In this document: positions 43,815 to 58,120 of the stretch, piece after piece | Numbering within the stretch: the stretch's first letter is position 1 | How the letters are laid out: each line of letters opens with the position of its first letter | Assembly: GCF_001889265.1 (NCBI RefSeq) | Contig: NZ_CP018151.1 | Location: 1,240,001-1,304,000, forward strand | Length of the DNA stretch: 64,000 nt | Direction of reading: 5' to 3' | Source: Microbacterium sp. 1.5R | Lineage (GTDB): Bacteria > Actinomycetota > Actinomycetes > Actinomycetales > Microbacteriaceae | Notes under the pieces: model-generated | The model's input: only the letters and a program-made list of their open reading frames with translations | Database searches by the model: none | What the model was told of the DNA's origin: nothing | Position numbers and translations under genes: made by a program

Positions 43815-44566
43815 CGTGCGACCTCCGGTTCGCCCACGGATGTGGACCGACTCGTCGAACCGGGTCGTCGCAGCATCGCCAGGCCGAGGGTGAACACCGA
43901 ACGCAGCAGGTAGATCGATGCTCCGATCGGGCCCTGACTCGGGGTGCCGTGCACGCGCGGGCGCATCGCCACCGGCACCTGCGTCACTGTCAATCCGGCG
44001 TGGCACGCTGCGACGAGCGAGTCGATGGTGTCGCCGAGGTACTCGGCGGGGTAATAGCGGACGTACTGTTCGATGGCTCTGCTGTTGGCAGCGCGGAAGC
44101 CGCTCGTCACGTCTGTCAGACGGGTCTTCGCGACCCGGGACACGGTCTTGGCCAGGAACACCATCGCCCAGTGGCGCGGGCCGCGAACCGAATAGTCGCC
44201 GACGTCCGCGAAACGTGCGCCGATCGAGATGTCCGCGGTGTCGAGACCGTCGAGGACTCGCGCGATGTCGACGGGGTTGTGCTGGCCGTCGGCGTCGACC
44301 TGGATGGCCCGGGTGTAGCCGTGGCGCTTCGCGTACGTGAAGCCGGTGCGCATCGCTCCGCCGACGCCGAGGTTGAAGGGGAGGGAGATGACCGTGGCGC
44401 CGGCCTCTCGCGCGACCGCGCTCGTGTCATCGGTCGATCCGTCGTCGACGACGAGCAGATCGAAGTCGGCGCTCGCTGCCCGGATCTCGTGCACGGTGCG
44501 TCCGACGTTGCGGGCCTCGTTCCATGCGGGGACGATCACGAGGACACGGTCCGACGACAAGCTCAT
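43811..44566 (-). CDS. Polyprenyl-phosphate glycosyltransferase (DPM1-like GT2)
   Basis: 251-residue enzyme that probably loads a sugar onto polyprenyl phosphate for GT-C transferases. Motifs are IVPAWNEARNVGRTV, VVDDGSTDDTSAVA, LPFNLGVGGAMRTGF and IQVDADGQHNP (DxD), with TDVTSGFRAANSRAIE. No membrane helices in the tail; the overlapping DUF2304 gene may supply the membrane anchor. The DUF6541-like protein at 36463 is a possible user of its product. Confidence 0.9.
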   Translation of the reverse strand: MSLSSDRVLVIVPAWNEARNVGRTVHEIRAASADFDLLVVDDGSTDDTSAVAREAGATVISLPFNLGVGGAMRTGFTYAKRHGYTRAIQVDADGQHNPVDIARVLDGLDTADISIGARFADVGDYSVRGPRHWAMVFLAKTVSRVAKTRLTDVTSGFRAANSRAIEQYVRYYPAEYLGDTIDSLVAACHAGLTVTQVPVAMRPRVHGTPSQGPIGASIYLLRSVFTLGLAMLRRPGSTSRSTSVGEPEVAR

Positions 44567-44603
44567 AGTTCACCGATCCTATCCGATCGGCCGAACGCGA
44601 CGA

Positions 44604-46889
44604 TCACGTGATCGGAGCGCCCATGGCGTAGTCGGCCTTGAAGGCGGGGGCGAGCTGGAGCACTGCGGGTGCACGCCCTCCACCGAGCCGGAGGAGAACC
44701 CCGATCGACGTCACATGCCGGAGCTTGCCGTTCTCGTAGAAGTAGATCTCCGGCGCGCCGGTGAACTGCACGAAGTCGGTTCCGCTGGTCAGCAGAGGGG
44801 ATCCCACCTTGTATCGCGACAGCTGATCACCCGGGAGCACGTATTCGCGCGGCGCGGTTCCCCCGTTCAGCTGGAGCAGGGTCTTGATGCTGCGGACGTG
44901 ACGCAACGTCCCGTTCTCGTATCGGTAGATCTCCTCGCGCCCGGTGAAGCGCACGAACGACTTCTCGGGCAGGTTCGCCGCACCGGTGCCGAACCATTCG
45001 ACGGTGGCCGGTGACCAGGGCAGCACCTTCAACGGCCTGGACCCGTTGAGGGCCAGCAGGTCGGCAGGGGACGGCACATGACGCAGCGTGCCGCCCGAGA
45101 CGACGTAGATCTCCGGGGCTCCCTGCGGCTGGATGAACAGAGGTGCGGAGACCGTGGTCTTCGAGCGGGGCATCGCGCCGCATTCCCCGCTGCCCAGCGT
45201 GGTCGGCTTGATGCCGCCATACTGCGTGCCCGACACCGGATGGAGCTTGCCGCCCGCGGCGATCAGAGTGCTGCTGCCGCACGAGACGATCGGGGTGAGC
45301 GTCGAACCGACTCTCGTGTTGGCTGCGACCGAGCTGCTCGGCACCACGGTGATGCCGGCAGCGCCGAACTCACGGGCGAGGGCGGTGCTCGGTACGCGCA
45401 GCAGGCGGTCGCCGAGAAGCGTGAGGAACACATCCTGTGTTCCCGCGGCGCGGATCAGGCTGTTCGCCTTGATGACGAGGAGCCCGTTGCCGATCGATGC
45501 GGCCGCGGACGGCTTCATCGACGCGACGTACCCGGATGTTCCTTTGGAGACCTCGAGCCAGGTCTGCTGGTTGGCCACATGCCTGCGCAGACCGCCCTGG
45601 TAGAGGTAGACCTCGGGGTCCGCCCCCGAGCGGAAGAACGAACCGACAGGGGCACCCTCGGAGAATCGGTCCGCAGTGGTGCCGGTGAGGTTGACGTACG
45701 AGCTGAACGCGTATCCGAACAAGGCGACCTGAGCAGCGTCGACGAAGCGATGGCGGGTGCCGTCCGGTTCCAGGAGGTACAGCGTCCCGGTCCGAGGGTC
45801 GTGCACGTACCGCGTGACCGGCTTGCCCTCGGGCATCGGGTCGAGGTACGCCGCGGCCACGGACACGGCACCGCCGAGCCTCGACCGCAGCGCGGCGAGG
45901 TCCTCGGCAGCGACGACATGGTGGCGGACACCGGACTGCACGAGGTAGATCTCCGCGCGACCCGGCACCTGCGCGAGGGTGGCCGGAGCGGCGCCCGTCG
46001 TCTGAGTGCTGCCGAACCAATCGGTGAAGAGCTGGTAGAAGTTGCGATTGCCGTAGCTGGAGCATCCGTCCCCGGTGCCGTATCCGGCGTTGAGCGCCGC
46101 CCGATTCGGCTGGTAGGGCGTGTAGTAATACAGAGCGGCGGTCGCCTTGTTCTCGACCCTGACCGGGGCGGACCCGCAGGCCCGGTTGGGGTGGTAGAGG
46201 ATGTTCCAGGTCTTCCCCGGCGCGTAGTACGTGAACCAGCGTCCCTCGGCGTAGATCTGCATCTGCCGGGCGGCGCCGTAGATCTGGTAGAAGAAGCCTG
46301 CGTAGGCCGGATCGCACGGCGCAGTGTCCGGGCACCCCTGGCCGAGGGCCATGTCGAAGCGCCAGGTGCTCGGCCACGTGTGCGTGACAAGGCTCTGCTC
46401 CTTCTCGAGCATGACGATGAGCACCCGCGGGTTGATGCCGCAGGACTGCGCGACCCGCGCGATGATCGTCGCCGCCGACTCGTTCGGCGCTCCGGAGTAT
46501 CCGCGGCAGTAGCTGTCCGCAGGACGGTTCGGTGTGTTCTGGCGGTAGTCCTTGAGGCAGACGTACCCACCTCGGCACGAAGCCACCTTCCCACGGAAGA
46601 ACGAGTCGATCTGGCCGGCGGACATGGTGTCGCTCTGGAAGAACACGCCATCGGAGATGATGTTCCCCGGCTTGAACTGCGCGAGGTTCGCGGTGTCCCG
46701 GATGGATGCGTCCGCGGAACCCGTCGCTGCGGTCGAGGATGTCAGCGTGGCCCCTGCAGCCGACAGAGCGCCGGAGGAGGAGGGCGCGACGGCGTTGGCC
46801 GGCGTCGCCACGAGCAGGGATGCGGCGAAGACGACAGCCGCTGCACTGGCGATGAGGCCGAGCAGGTGGGGGGATTTTGAGCCGGTCAC
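44604..46889 (-). CDS. Secreted repeat protein with EIY...RHV repeats
   Basis: 761-residue exported protein. The signal peptide is about residues 1-33, ending VATPANA. An N-terminal cysteine-containing domain (about 60-290) includes VLIVMLEKEQSLV, a segment recalling lysozyme-like or glucosaminidase-like folds with a possible catalytic Glu. From about 300 to the end there are at least six imperfect repeats of the form EIYxxxxGxxRHV (EIYLVQSGVRHHV, EVYLYQGGLRRHV, EIYVVSGGTLRHV, EIYRYENGTLRHV, EIYFYENGKLRHV). It may bind or cut wall glycan. GTG 46889 is chosen: CACAAT ends 7 nt upstream and it gives a clean signal peptide, unlike GTG 46913. Confidence 0.82.
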   Translation of the reverse strand: MTGSKSPHLLGLIASAAAVVFAASLLVATPANAVAPSSSGALSAAGATLTSSTAATGSADASIRDTANLAQFKPGNIISDGVFFQSDTMSAGQIDSFFRGKVASCRGGYVCLKDYRQNTPNRPADSYCRGYSGAPNESAATIIARVAQSCGINPRVLIVMLEKEQSLVTHTWPSTWRFDMALGQGCPDTAPCDPAYAGFFYQIYGAARQMQIYAEGRWFTYYAPGKTWNILYHPNRACGSAPVRVENKATAALYYYTPYQPNRAALNAGYGTGDGCSSYGNRNFYQLFTDWFGSTQTTGAAPATLAQVPGRAEIYLVQSGVRHHVVAAEDLAALRSRLGGAVSVAAAYLDPMPEGKPVTRYVHDPRTGTLYLLEPDGTRHRFVDAAQVALFGYAFSSYVNLTGTTADRFSEGAPVGSFFRSGADPEVYLYQGGLRRHVANQQTWLEVSKGTSGYVASMKPSAAASIGNGLLVIKANSLIRAAGTQDVFLTLLGDRLLRVPSTALAREFGAAGITVVPSSSVAANTRVGSTLTPIVSCGSSTLIAAGGKLHPVSGTQYGGIKPTTLGSGECGAMPRSKTTVSAPLFIQPQGAPEIYVVSGGTLRHVPSPADLLALNGSRPLKVLPWSPATVEWFGTGAANLPEKSFVRFTGREEIYRYENGTLRHVRSIKTLLQLNGGTAPREYVLPGDQLSRYKVGSPLLTSGTDFVQFTGAPEIYFYENGKLRHVTSIGVLLRLGGGRAPAVLQLAPAFKADYAMGAPIT

Positions 46890-46895
46890 CTGCTC

Positions 46896-46901
46896 ATTGT
46901 G
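46896..46901 (-). promoter_or_regulatory. Candidate leaderless promoter -10 (CACAAT)
   Basis: Minus-strand CACAAT ends 7 nt before GTG 46889. Confidence 0.48.
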
Positions 46902-46981
46902 ACGGAAATGCACAGACGATGCCAGTGTGAACGATGTGACGCAAGTAAATCGTGCCTGTCTGAGTCCCAGCTGGGATGTGG

Positions 46982-46987
46982 CACGAT
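46982..46987 (+). promoter_or_regulatory. Candidate leaderless promoter -10 (CACGAT) for rmlA
   Basis: CACGAT ends 7 nt before GTG 46994, which gives the canonical RmlA N-terminus. Confidence 0.48.
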
Positions 46988-46993
46988 ATGGGG

Positions 46994-48861
<1,868 letters not shown>

Positions 48862-48865
48862 CCCG

Positions 48866-50281
48866 GTGAGCGAGATCGACTTCGGAAAGCCTCTGAGTCG
48901 CACCGAGACGACGATTCCCGGGCTCGAGATCTTCGATCTGCCCGTGCACGGCGACTCGCGCGGATGGTTCAAGGAGAACTGGCAGCGCGAGAAGATGACC
49001 GCACTGGGCCTCGCCGATTTCGGTCCGGTGCAGAACAACGTCTCCTTCAACGACGCCGTCGGCACGACTCGCGGGATCCACGCCGAGCCGTGGGACAAGT
49101 GGGTGTCGATCGCGACCGGTCGGATCTTCGGGGCCTGGGTCGACCTGCGAGAAGGCCCGACATTCGGAGCGGTCTTCACGGCGGAGTTGGATCCCTCGAA
49201 GGCGATCTTCGTGCCTCGCGGCGTCGGCAATTCCTACCAGACCCTCGAGCCTGACACCGCGTACACCTACCTCGTGAACGATCACTGGTCGCCGGACGCC
49301 TCGTACTCGTTCCTGAATCTCGCTGACGAGACCGTCGCGATCGAGTGGCCCATCCCGCTCGCCGAGGCCGAGGTGTCTGCGAAGGACCTCGCACACCCGC
49401 GTCTCGCGGATGTCGAGCCGGTCGCCCCGAAGAAGACCCTCGTCATCGGCTCGGGCGGGCAGCTCGGAACGGCGCTGCGAGCCGAGTTCGAAGGCGTCGG
49501 CAGCGTCGAATGGACGACGCGCGCCGATTTCGATCTCGGATCGACGACTCTGACCGACGCGCGACGGTGGCGCGACTACGACACGATCATCAACGCCGCC
49601 GCGTACACGGCCGTGGATCGTGCGGAGACGCCCGAGGGCAGGCGGGATGCGTGGGCGGTCAACGCCGCCGGACCGGCAGCTCTCGCTCGCATCGCTGCGG
49701 AGCACGGCATCACCCTCGTGCATGTCTCGAGTGACTACGTCTTCGACGGATCCGCCGAGCGACCGTACACGGAGGACGACGTCGTGTGTCCACTCGGCGT
49801 CTACGGCCAGTCGAAGGCGGCGGGCGATCTCGCCGTCTCCACAGCCCCTCGTCACTACATCGTCCGCACCTCGTGGGTGATCGGGAGTGGTGGGAACTTC
49901 GTGCGCACCATGGCGTCGCTGGCCGCGAAGGGAGTCGACCCGAAGGTCGTCGACGACCAGCGGGGGAGACTCACGTTCGCGGCCGAGATCGCGCGCCTCA
50001 TCCGCACCCTCGTCGAGACCCGCCCGCCGTTCGGCGTCTACAACCTGACGTCCGAGGGCGAGAGCGTCACCTGGGCCGACATCGCCCGCCGTGTGTTCGA
50101 ACTCGTCGGCGAGGATCCGGCGCGGGTCACGGGTGTGTCGACTGACGCGTACTTCGCCGCGGCGACGTCGCCCGTCGCTCCGCGCCCCACGAACAGCGTC
50201 CTCGACCTGACCCGGGTGCAGAGCATCGGCTTCACCCCTCGCGTGGGAGACGAACTCCTCAGGGAGTATCTCGGGTCGTGA
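48866..50281 (+). CDS. rmlC-rmlD: Fused dTDP-4-dehydrorhamnose 3,5-epimerase and reductase (RmlC-RmlD)
   Basis: 471-residue bifunctional protein that completes dTDP-L-rhamnose synthesis. Residues 1-185 form the RmlC cupin domain (SRGWFKENWQREKM, TTRGIHAEPWDKWVSI with His72, GNSYQTLEPDTAYTYLV). From about 190 the RmlD domain starts: TLVIGSGGQLGTALR (NADPH loop), INAAAYTAVDRAE, SSDYVFDGSAERPY and YGQSKAAGD with Tyr313 and Lys317. The linker is short (about 178-190). The fusion should channel the unstable keto intermediate. The GTG start follows rmlB by 5 bp and the stop overlaps the next gene. Confidence 0.94.
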   Translation: MSEIDFGKPLSRTETTIPGLEIFDLPVHGDSRGWFKENWQREKMTALGLADFGPVQNNVSFNDAVGTTRGIHAEPWDKWVSIATGRIFGAWVDLREGPTFGAVFTAELDPSKAIFVPRGVGNSYQTLEPDTAYTYLVNDHWSPDASYSFLNLADETVAIEWPIPLAEAEVSAKDLAHPRLADVEPVAPKKTLVIGSGGQLGTALRAEFEGVGSVEWTTRADFDLGSTTLTDARRWRDYDTIINAAAYTAVDRAETPEGRRDAWAVNAAGPAALARIAAEHGITLVHVSSDYVFDGSAERPYTEDDVVCPLGVYGQSKAAGDLAVSTAPRHYIVRTSWVIGSGGNFVRTMASLAAKGVDPKVVDDQRGRLTFAAEIARLIRTLVETRPPFGVYNLTSEGESVTWADIARRVFELVGEDPARVTGVSTDAYFAAATSPVAPRPTNSVLDLTRVQSIGFTPRVGDELLREYLGS

Positions 50282-52422
50282 GCGTGTCGTTGCGGAGCGC
50301 AGACGCTCCGACCGCGGCGCCGAAGGCGCGGGTGTTCCGAACCGACATCCAAGCACTTCGCGCCGTGGCCATCGGCCTGGTGGTGCTCAATCACCTCTGG
50401 CCGATGCGCCTGCCCGGCGGCTACGTCGGCGTCGATGTGTTCTTCGTGATCTCCGGCTTCCTCATCACGGGGCACCTGGTGGGCGAGATGACACTGACCG
50501 GGGGAGTGCGCCTCGGTGCGTTCTACGCCCGACGGATCCGGCGCCTGCTTCCGGCGGCGCTGCTCGTCCTCGCGGTGTCGCTCGTGCTTCTCGTGCTGTT
50601 CCTTCCCTACCCTCGCTGGGAGCGGGGCGCCTGGGAGGTCGCAGCGAGCGCGGGGTACGTCGAGAACTGGTTCCTGGCATCGATGTCGGTCAACTACTCG
50701 GCGCTCAATGATGCGGCGAGCGTGGTCCAGCACTATTGGTCGCTCTCGGTCGAAGAGCAGTTCTACATCGTCTGGCCCGTGCTGCTGGTGGCCGCGCTGG
50801 CCGTGTCGCGGCGCACCGGACGACCGGACACGCGACGCGGAGTGAGAGCGCGGACGGCCACGGCGCTGATCGCGGTCGTCGCGCTGGTGGGGGTCGCCTC
50901 CTTCGTCGCCAGCGTCGTCTACACGACCATGGCTCCGCCTCAGGCGTACTTCGCGACGTTCACGCGCGGGTGGGAATTCGCGATCGGCGGGGCGGTCGCG
51001 CTGCTCGGCAGCCGAATCCCGCTCGGACGCGCCGCGGCCGACATCGTCAGCCTGCTCGGATTCGGCCTCATCGTCGTCGCCGCCTTCGCCTATGATCATG
51101 CGACTTCTTTCCCCGGGTACGCCGCACTGGTGCCGGTTCTCGGCACCGCAGCGGTGATCCTCGCCGGAAACTCGCACGCCGCTCTCTGGCATGCGAAGGT
51201 GACCGCACTGAGACCTGTGCAGTGGATCGGCGGAGTCTCGTACTCGCTCTATCTCTGGCACTGGCCGCTCATCGTCGTCGCCCCGTTCGTCATCGGTGGC
51301 GAAGCGAGCACTCTCTCGAAGGTCGCGGTTCTGGCCATCTCGCTGGTGTTGGCCGTGCTCACGAAGAGGTTCGTCGAAGACGCCGGACAGACCTGGGGAT
51401 ATTGGCGCGGCTCCTCGCGCCGCGCGTTCGGGCTCATGGTCACGGGGATGCTCGTCATTGCGGCGCTCGTGGCGGCGGTCCTTGCCGCATATGCGGCGAG
51501 GGTCGAGGCGGACAGCCCACCGGACGACCTCGCCGCGTCGACGTGCGAAGGGCCTTCGGCGCTCGCACCGGGGGCTGAGTGCGACGACCCTTTCGGGGCT
51601 GCGGACTATTCGGTGATGACCAAGAAGAACGAGTACTTCTACACGCCTGCGGAGTGCGGCGAGTTCCTGCCGATTCTCACGTATGGGGACCTCAAGACCA
51701 CCCACGAGTGCGATTTCTCGCGAGGCGAAGAGGATCCGACGAGGGTGTGGCTCATCGGGGACTCCCATGCGCAGCAGTGGCAGGGAGCTGTGTTCGACAT
51801 CGCAGAGGAGCACGGCTGGATCGTCGACACGAGTTTCTACGGCGGGTGTCCCGCAGCCGACGTCGAGTTCATCGGGTTCCGCAGCGCGTGGGGTGCCGCC
51901 GACGTCGAGAGGTGCCGCGAGTGGTCGAGCGACCTCGCCGACACCGTCGCCGAAGAGGATCCGGACCTCGTCATCACCGCGATGGCGTCGCGGCTCCAGC
52001 TGGTGGACGACGGCAGCGACCGGCCGCAGGTCGATCAGATGTCGGACGGACTGCTCGATTACTGGACGCGGTGGAGCGAGGAGGGGATCAAGGTGCTCGC
52101 GCTGGCGGATCCTCCGTTCAACGCTGAGGTCAGAAGTCCCGACTGCGTGCTGCACAATGCCGAGGACCCGAAGTCCTGCGCGCGCCCTCGAGCCGAGGCG
52201 CACCCGGTCGACCCGGTGGTCGTGGCGGGCGCACAGGCAGCGTCACCGTCGATCAGCGTGCTGGATCTGACCGACCGATTCTGCGACGCGACATCGTGCT
52301 ACGCCGTGGTCGGCGGCATCCCCGTCTACTACGACGCGGATCATCTCAATCTCGAATACGCCAGACTGCTGGGAACCGAGATCGACGCGGCGGCCGAGCG
52401 ACTGCTCGCAACGGGCGGATAG
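50278..52422 (+). CDS. AT3 acyltransferase with SGNH domain (OafA/YrhL-like) 1
   Basis: 714-residue membrane O-acyltransferase. An N-terminal acyltransferase-3 domain of about ten helices carries RTDIQALRAVAIGLVVLNHLW (Arg and catalytic-type His) and GGYVGVDVFFVISGFLIT; a C-terminal extracellular SGNH domain (about 475-714) carries IGDSHAQQW (Ser) and YYDADHLNLEYARLL (Asp/His). It probably acetylates an exported glycan. GTG overlaps the rmlC-rmlD stop by 4 bp, tying O-acylation to the rhamnose operon. Confidence 0.92.
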   Translation: MSVSLRSADAPTAAPKARVFRTDIQALRAVAIGLVVLNHLWPMRLPGGYVGVDVFFVISGFLITGHLVGEMTLTGGVRLGAFYARRIRRLLPAALLVLAVSLVLLVLFLPYPRWERGAWEVAASAGYVENWFLASMSVNYSALNDAASVVQHYWSLSVEEQFYIVWPVLLVAALAVSRRTGRPDTRRGVRARTATALIAVVALVGVASFVASVVYTTMAPPQAYFATFTRGWEFAIGGAVALLGSRIPLGRAAADIVSLLGFGLIVVAAFAYDHATSFPGYAALVPVLGTAAVILAGNSHAALWHAKVTALRPVQWIGGVSYSLYLWHWPLIVVAPFVIGGEASTLSKVAVLAISLVLAVLTKRFVEDAGQTWGYWRGSSRRAFGLMVTGMLVIAALVAAVLAAYAARVEADSPPDDLAASTCEGPSALAPGAECDDPFGAADYSVMTKKNEYFYTPAECGEFLPILTYGDLKTTHECDFSRGEEDPTRVWLIGDSHAQQWQGAVFDIAEEHGWIVDTSFYGGCPAADVEFIGFRSAWGAADVERCREWSSDLADTVAEEDPDLVITAMASRLQLVDDGSDRPQVDQMSDGLLDYWTRWSEEGIKVLALADPPFNAEVRSPDCVLHNAEDPKSCARPRAEAHPVDPVVVAGAQAASPSISVLDLTDRFCDATSCYAVVGGIPVYYDADHLNLEYARLLGTEIDAAAERLLATGG

Positions 52423-52489
52423 GCTGGCAGAGGCAGACGGTCGACCCGAGACGACTGCGGCGACACCCATCGCCGATACGCCGCCCCTC

Positions 52490-55797
<3,308 letters not shown>

Positions 55798-55807
55798 ACT
55801 CGACACC

Positions 55808-56629
55808 GTGAGTCACGCTGCTGTCGGGGCGCCCGGGACGCCCCGGCGTTATCTGCATTCTCTGTGGTTGTTGTCGGCCAGAGACCTCAAGGTGCGGTAC
55901 TCGACGAGCCTGCTCGGCTATCTGTGGTCGGTGCTCGATCCGCTCGTCATGAGCGTGATCTACTGGTTCGTCTTCACGCAGATCTTCAACCGCGACGTCG
56001 GCGAGGACCCGTACATCGTGTTCCTCATCAGCGCTCTGCTGCCCTGGGTGTGGTTCAACACGTCGGTCACGGACTTCACGCGCGCGTTCAAGAAGGATGC
56101 GCGGCTCGTACGATCCACCGCGATCCCGCGCTCGATCTGGGTCAACCGCATCGTGTTGAGCAAGGGAATCGAGTTCCTCTTCTCGCTGCCTGTGCTCGCT
56201 GCCTTCGTGATCATCAACCTGCTGGTCGAGCAGGATCCGGCGCACACGGTGCAGGTGGGCTGGGGAGTCCTCTGGGTGCCGGTCGCGGTGTTCCTCCAGA
56301 CCGTCCTCCTCGTGGGACTCGGCCTGCTGGTCGCTCCGCTCTGCGTCCTCTTCGTCGACCTCGAACGGACGACCGCATTGATCCTCCGAGCCATGTTCTA
56401 CGCGACGCCGATCATCTACAACGTCACCGACCTCCCCGGCATCTTCCAGACGCTCGGTGCATTCAATCCTCTCGCCGGGATCTTCATGCTCTATCGGATG
56501 CCGTTCTTCCCCGACCAGTGGAACCCCTTCACACTGCTGGTCAGCGTGGGCATGACCCTGGTGATCCTGGCCCTCGGCGTGTGGACGTTCCGCTCCCTCG
56601 AGCGCTCCGTGCTGAAGGAGCTGGGATGA
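55808..56629 (+). CDS. Polysaccharide ABC exporter, permease subunit 2
   Basis: 273-residue ABC-2 permease with six helices. SARDLKVRYSTSLLGYLWS is the exporter signature, followed by LRAMFYATPIIYNVTDLP and FNPLAGIFMLYRMPFF. This fits galactan or teichoic-acid type exporters next to glf, as in mycobacteria and corynebacteria (Rv3781-3783 region). The GTG 55808 start gives the usual N-terminal length. The stop overlaps the ATPase ATG by 4 bp. Confidence 0.92.
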   Translation: MSHAAVGAPGTPRRYLHSLWLLSARDLKVRYSTSLLGYLWSVLDPLVMSVIYWFVFTQIFNRDVGEDPYIVFLISALLPWVWFNTSVTDFTRAFKKDARLVRSTAIPRSIWVNRIVLSKGIEFLFSLPVLAAFVIINLLVEQDPAHTVQVGWGVLWVPVAVFLQTVLLVGLGLLVAPLCVLFVDLERTTALILRAMFYATPIIYNVTDLPGIFQTLGAFNPLAGIFMLYRMPFFPDQWNPFTLLVSVGMTLVILALGVWTFRSLERSVLKELG

Positions 56630-57363
56630 CCGTCGCGATCGAGGCCAAGGATCTCGGTGTCCGCTTCCGTCGGAACCGCCGTGGAAGCCGAAACTTCAAG
56701 GACCTGTTCGCGGGTGCGTCGCGTCGCTCGCGTCCGGGCGAGTTCTGGGCGCTGCGTGACGTCTCGTTCACGGTGCAGCAAGGAGAATCGATCGGCGTCG
56801 TCGGGCGCAACGGTCAGGGGAAGTCCACGCTTCTCCGTCTCGTCGCCAAGGTGCTGCTCCCCGACGAGGGATCGGTGACCGTGCACGGCGGGGTCGCTCC
56901 GCTGATCGAGATCACGGGCGGATTCGTGGGGGACCTGACCGTGCGGGAGAACGTCGCTCTGACGGCGGGCCTGCATGGCATGTCGCGAGACGAGGTGGCG
57001 CGACGATACGACGACATCATCGCCTTCGCTGAACTCGCCGGATTCGAGGACACTCCCTACAAGCACCTGTCGAACGGGATGAAGGTGCGGCTGGCGTTCT
57101 CCGTCGTCTCGCAGCTCGATGAGCCGATCCTGTTGGTCGACGAGGTGCTGGCGGTCGGAGACAAGGCTTTCCGGGAGAAGTGCTACAAGCGCATCGACGA
57201 GCTGCTCGCCGAGGGGCGCACCCTCTTCTTCGTGAGTCACCACGAGCGCGACCTCCGCCGTTTCTGCACCCGCGGTCTTTATCTCGACAAGGGCGGGCTC
57301 GTGCTCGACGGGCCGATCGCGGACGTCCTCGATCGCTACAACGCCGACTACAACCGCGGCTAA
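56626..57363 (+). CDS. Polysaccharide ABC exporter, ATP-binding subunit 2
   Basis: 245-residue ATPase: Walker A GRNGQGKST, signature LSNGMKVRLAFS, Walker B ILLVDEVLAVGD and switch His in VSHHERDLR. GGFVGDLTVRENVALTAGLHG marks the polysaccharide exporter subgroup. It lacks a C-terminal sugar-binding extension. With the overlapping permease it forms the second glycan ABC exporter of the window, likely for a galactofuranose-containing polymer made with glf. Confidence 0.92.
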   Translation: MTVAIEAKDLGVRFRRNRRGSRNFKDLFAGASRRSRPGEFWALRDVSFTVQQGESIGVVGRNGQGKSTLLRLVAKVLLPDEGSVTVHGGVAPLIEITGGFVGDLTVRENVALTAGLHGMSRDEVARRYDDIIAFAELAGFEDTPYKHLSNGMKVRLAFSVVSQLDEPILLVDEVLAVGDKAFREKCYKRIDELLAEGRTLFFVSHHERDLRRFCTRGLYLDKGGLVLDGPIADVLDRYNADYNRG

Positions 57364-57388
57364 GCGGGATTCGCCGGCGATCTCCCGG

Positions 57389-58120
57389 TCATTCCCCGAG
57401 CTTCTTCTGTTCGACGTGCGCGTTGAACGCGGCGAGCTCGGGATGCGCGTCGAGCACCGCCACGATCCCGGTCGCGTCCAGCGACGCGGCACCGTGCTCT
57501 TCGATCAGCCTGCGGATGACCGTCAGGTCCTCCGGAGTGTCCAGCGTCACCCGATAGCGCGAGGCATCGACGTCCTGCGTGATCGAGTGGATGTTCGCCC
57601 GCGGTGACCCGCCCGCGTAGAGATAAGGGGTGACGTGCTCGCGCTCCGCCGGCTCGGTGGCGTTCCTGTCGGCGTCGGCGAGAGCGGCCGCGGAGAACAC
57701 CTCGAAGTCGAAGCCTCGCGGGTACGTGCGCTGGAGGACGTTGGAGACATGAGCGTGAGGATCGTCCAGCTCGATGAATCGACGGACGCCTTCGAGGACC
57801 ACGGCGGGATCGATCAGCGGGCAGTCCGACGTCACTCGGACGACGACATCCAACTCGGCGGAGGAAGCCGCCCCCGAGAACCGACTCAGCACATCGGTCT
57901 CGCTGCCGCGGAACACGTCGATGCCGCGTGCGTGCCCCAGGGCCGCGAGAGGGTCGTCTGCGGCGTTCGTGGTGGTGGCGAGCACGATCGGCAGATCGGC
58001 GGCGGCGAGCCTGTCGAGGTGGTGGTCGAGCATGGAGCGGCCGCCGGCCGGGATCAGCACCTTCCCCGGAAGACGGGTGCTGGTCATCCGCGCCTGCGTG
58101 ATGATCCCGATCCGCGTCAA
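57389..58120 (-). CDS. pseF: CMP-nonulosonate cytidylyltransferase, PseF/SpsF-like
   Basis: 243-residue nucleotidyltransferase expected to activate the nonulosonic acid as a CMP-sugar. GIITQARMTSTRLPGKVL, RFSGAASSAELDVVVRVTSD, CPLIDPAV and the middle TYPRGFDFEVFSA are SpsF-type features; canonical PseF is similar but not identical, so naming as PseF relies on context. The probable start is TTG 58120, overlapping the PseC stop (TTGA), since the family N-terminus lies there. Confidence 0.82.
   Translation of the reverse strand: MTRIGIITQARMTSTRLPGKVLIPAGGRSMLDHHLDRLAAADLPIVLATTTNAADDPLAALGHARGIDVFRGSETDVLSRFSGAASSAELDVVVRVTSDCPLIDPAVVLEGVRRFIELDDPHAHVSNVLQRTYPRGFDFEVFSAAALADADRNATEPAEREHVTPYLYAGGSPRANIHSITQDVDASRYRVTLDTPEDLTVIRRLIEEHGAASLDATGIVAVLDAHPELAAFNAHVEQKKLGE

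Noticed and set aside
44604..46880. Long plus-strand frame (600 codons) opposite the repeat protein
   Set aside because: Antisense shadow; the minus strand shows a signal peptide and regular repeats.
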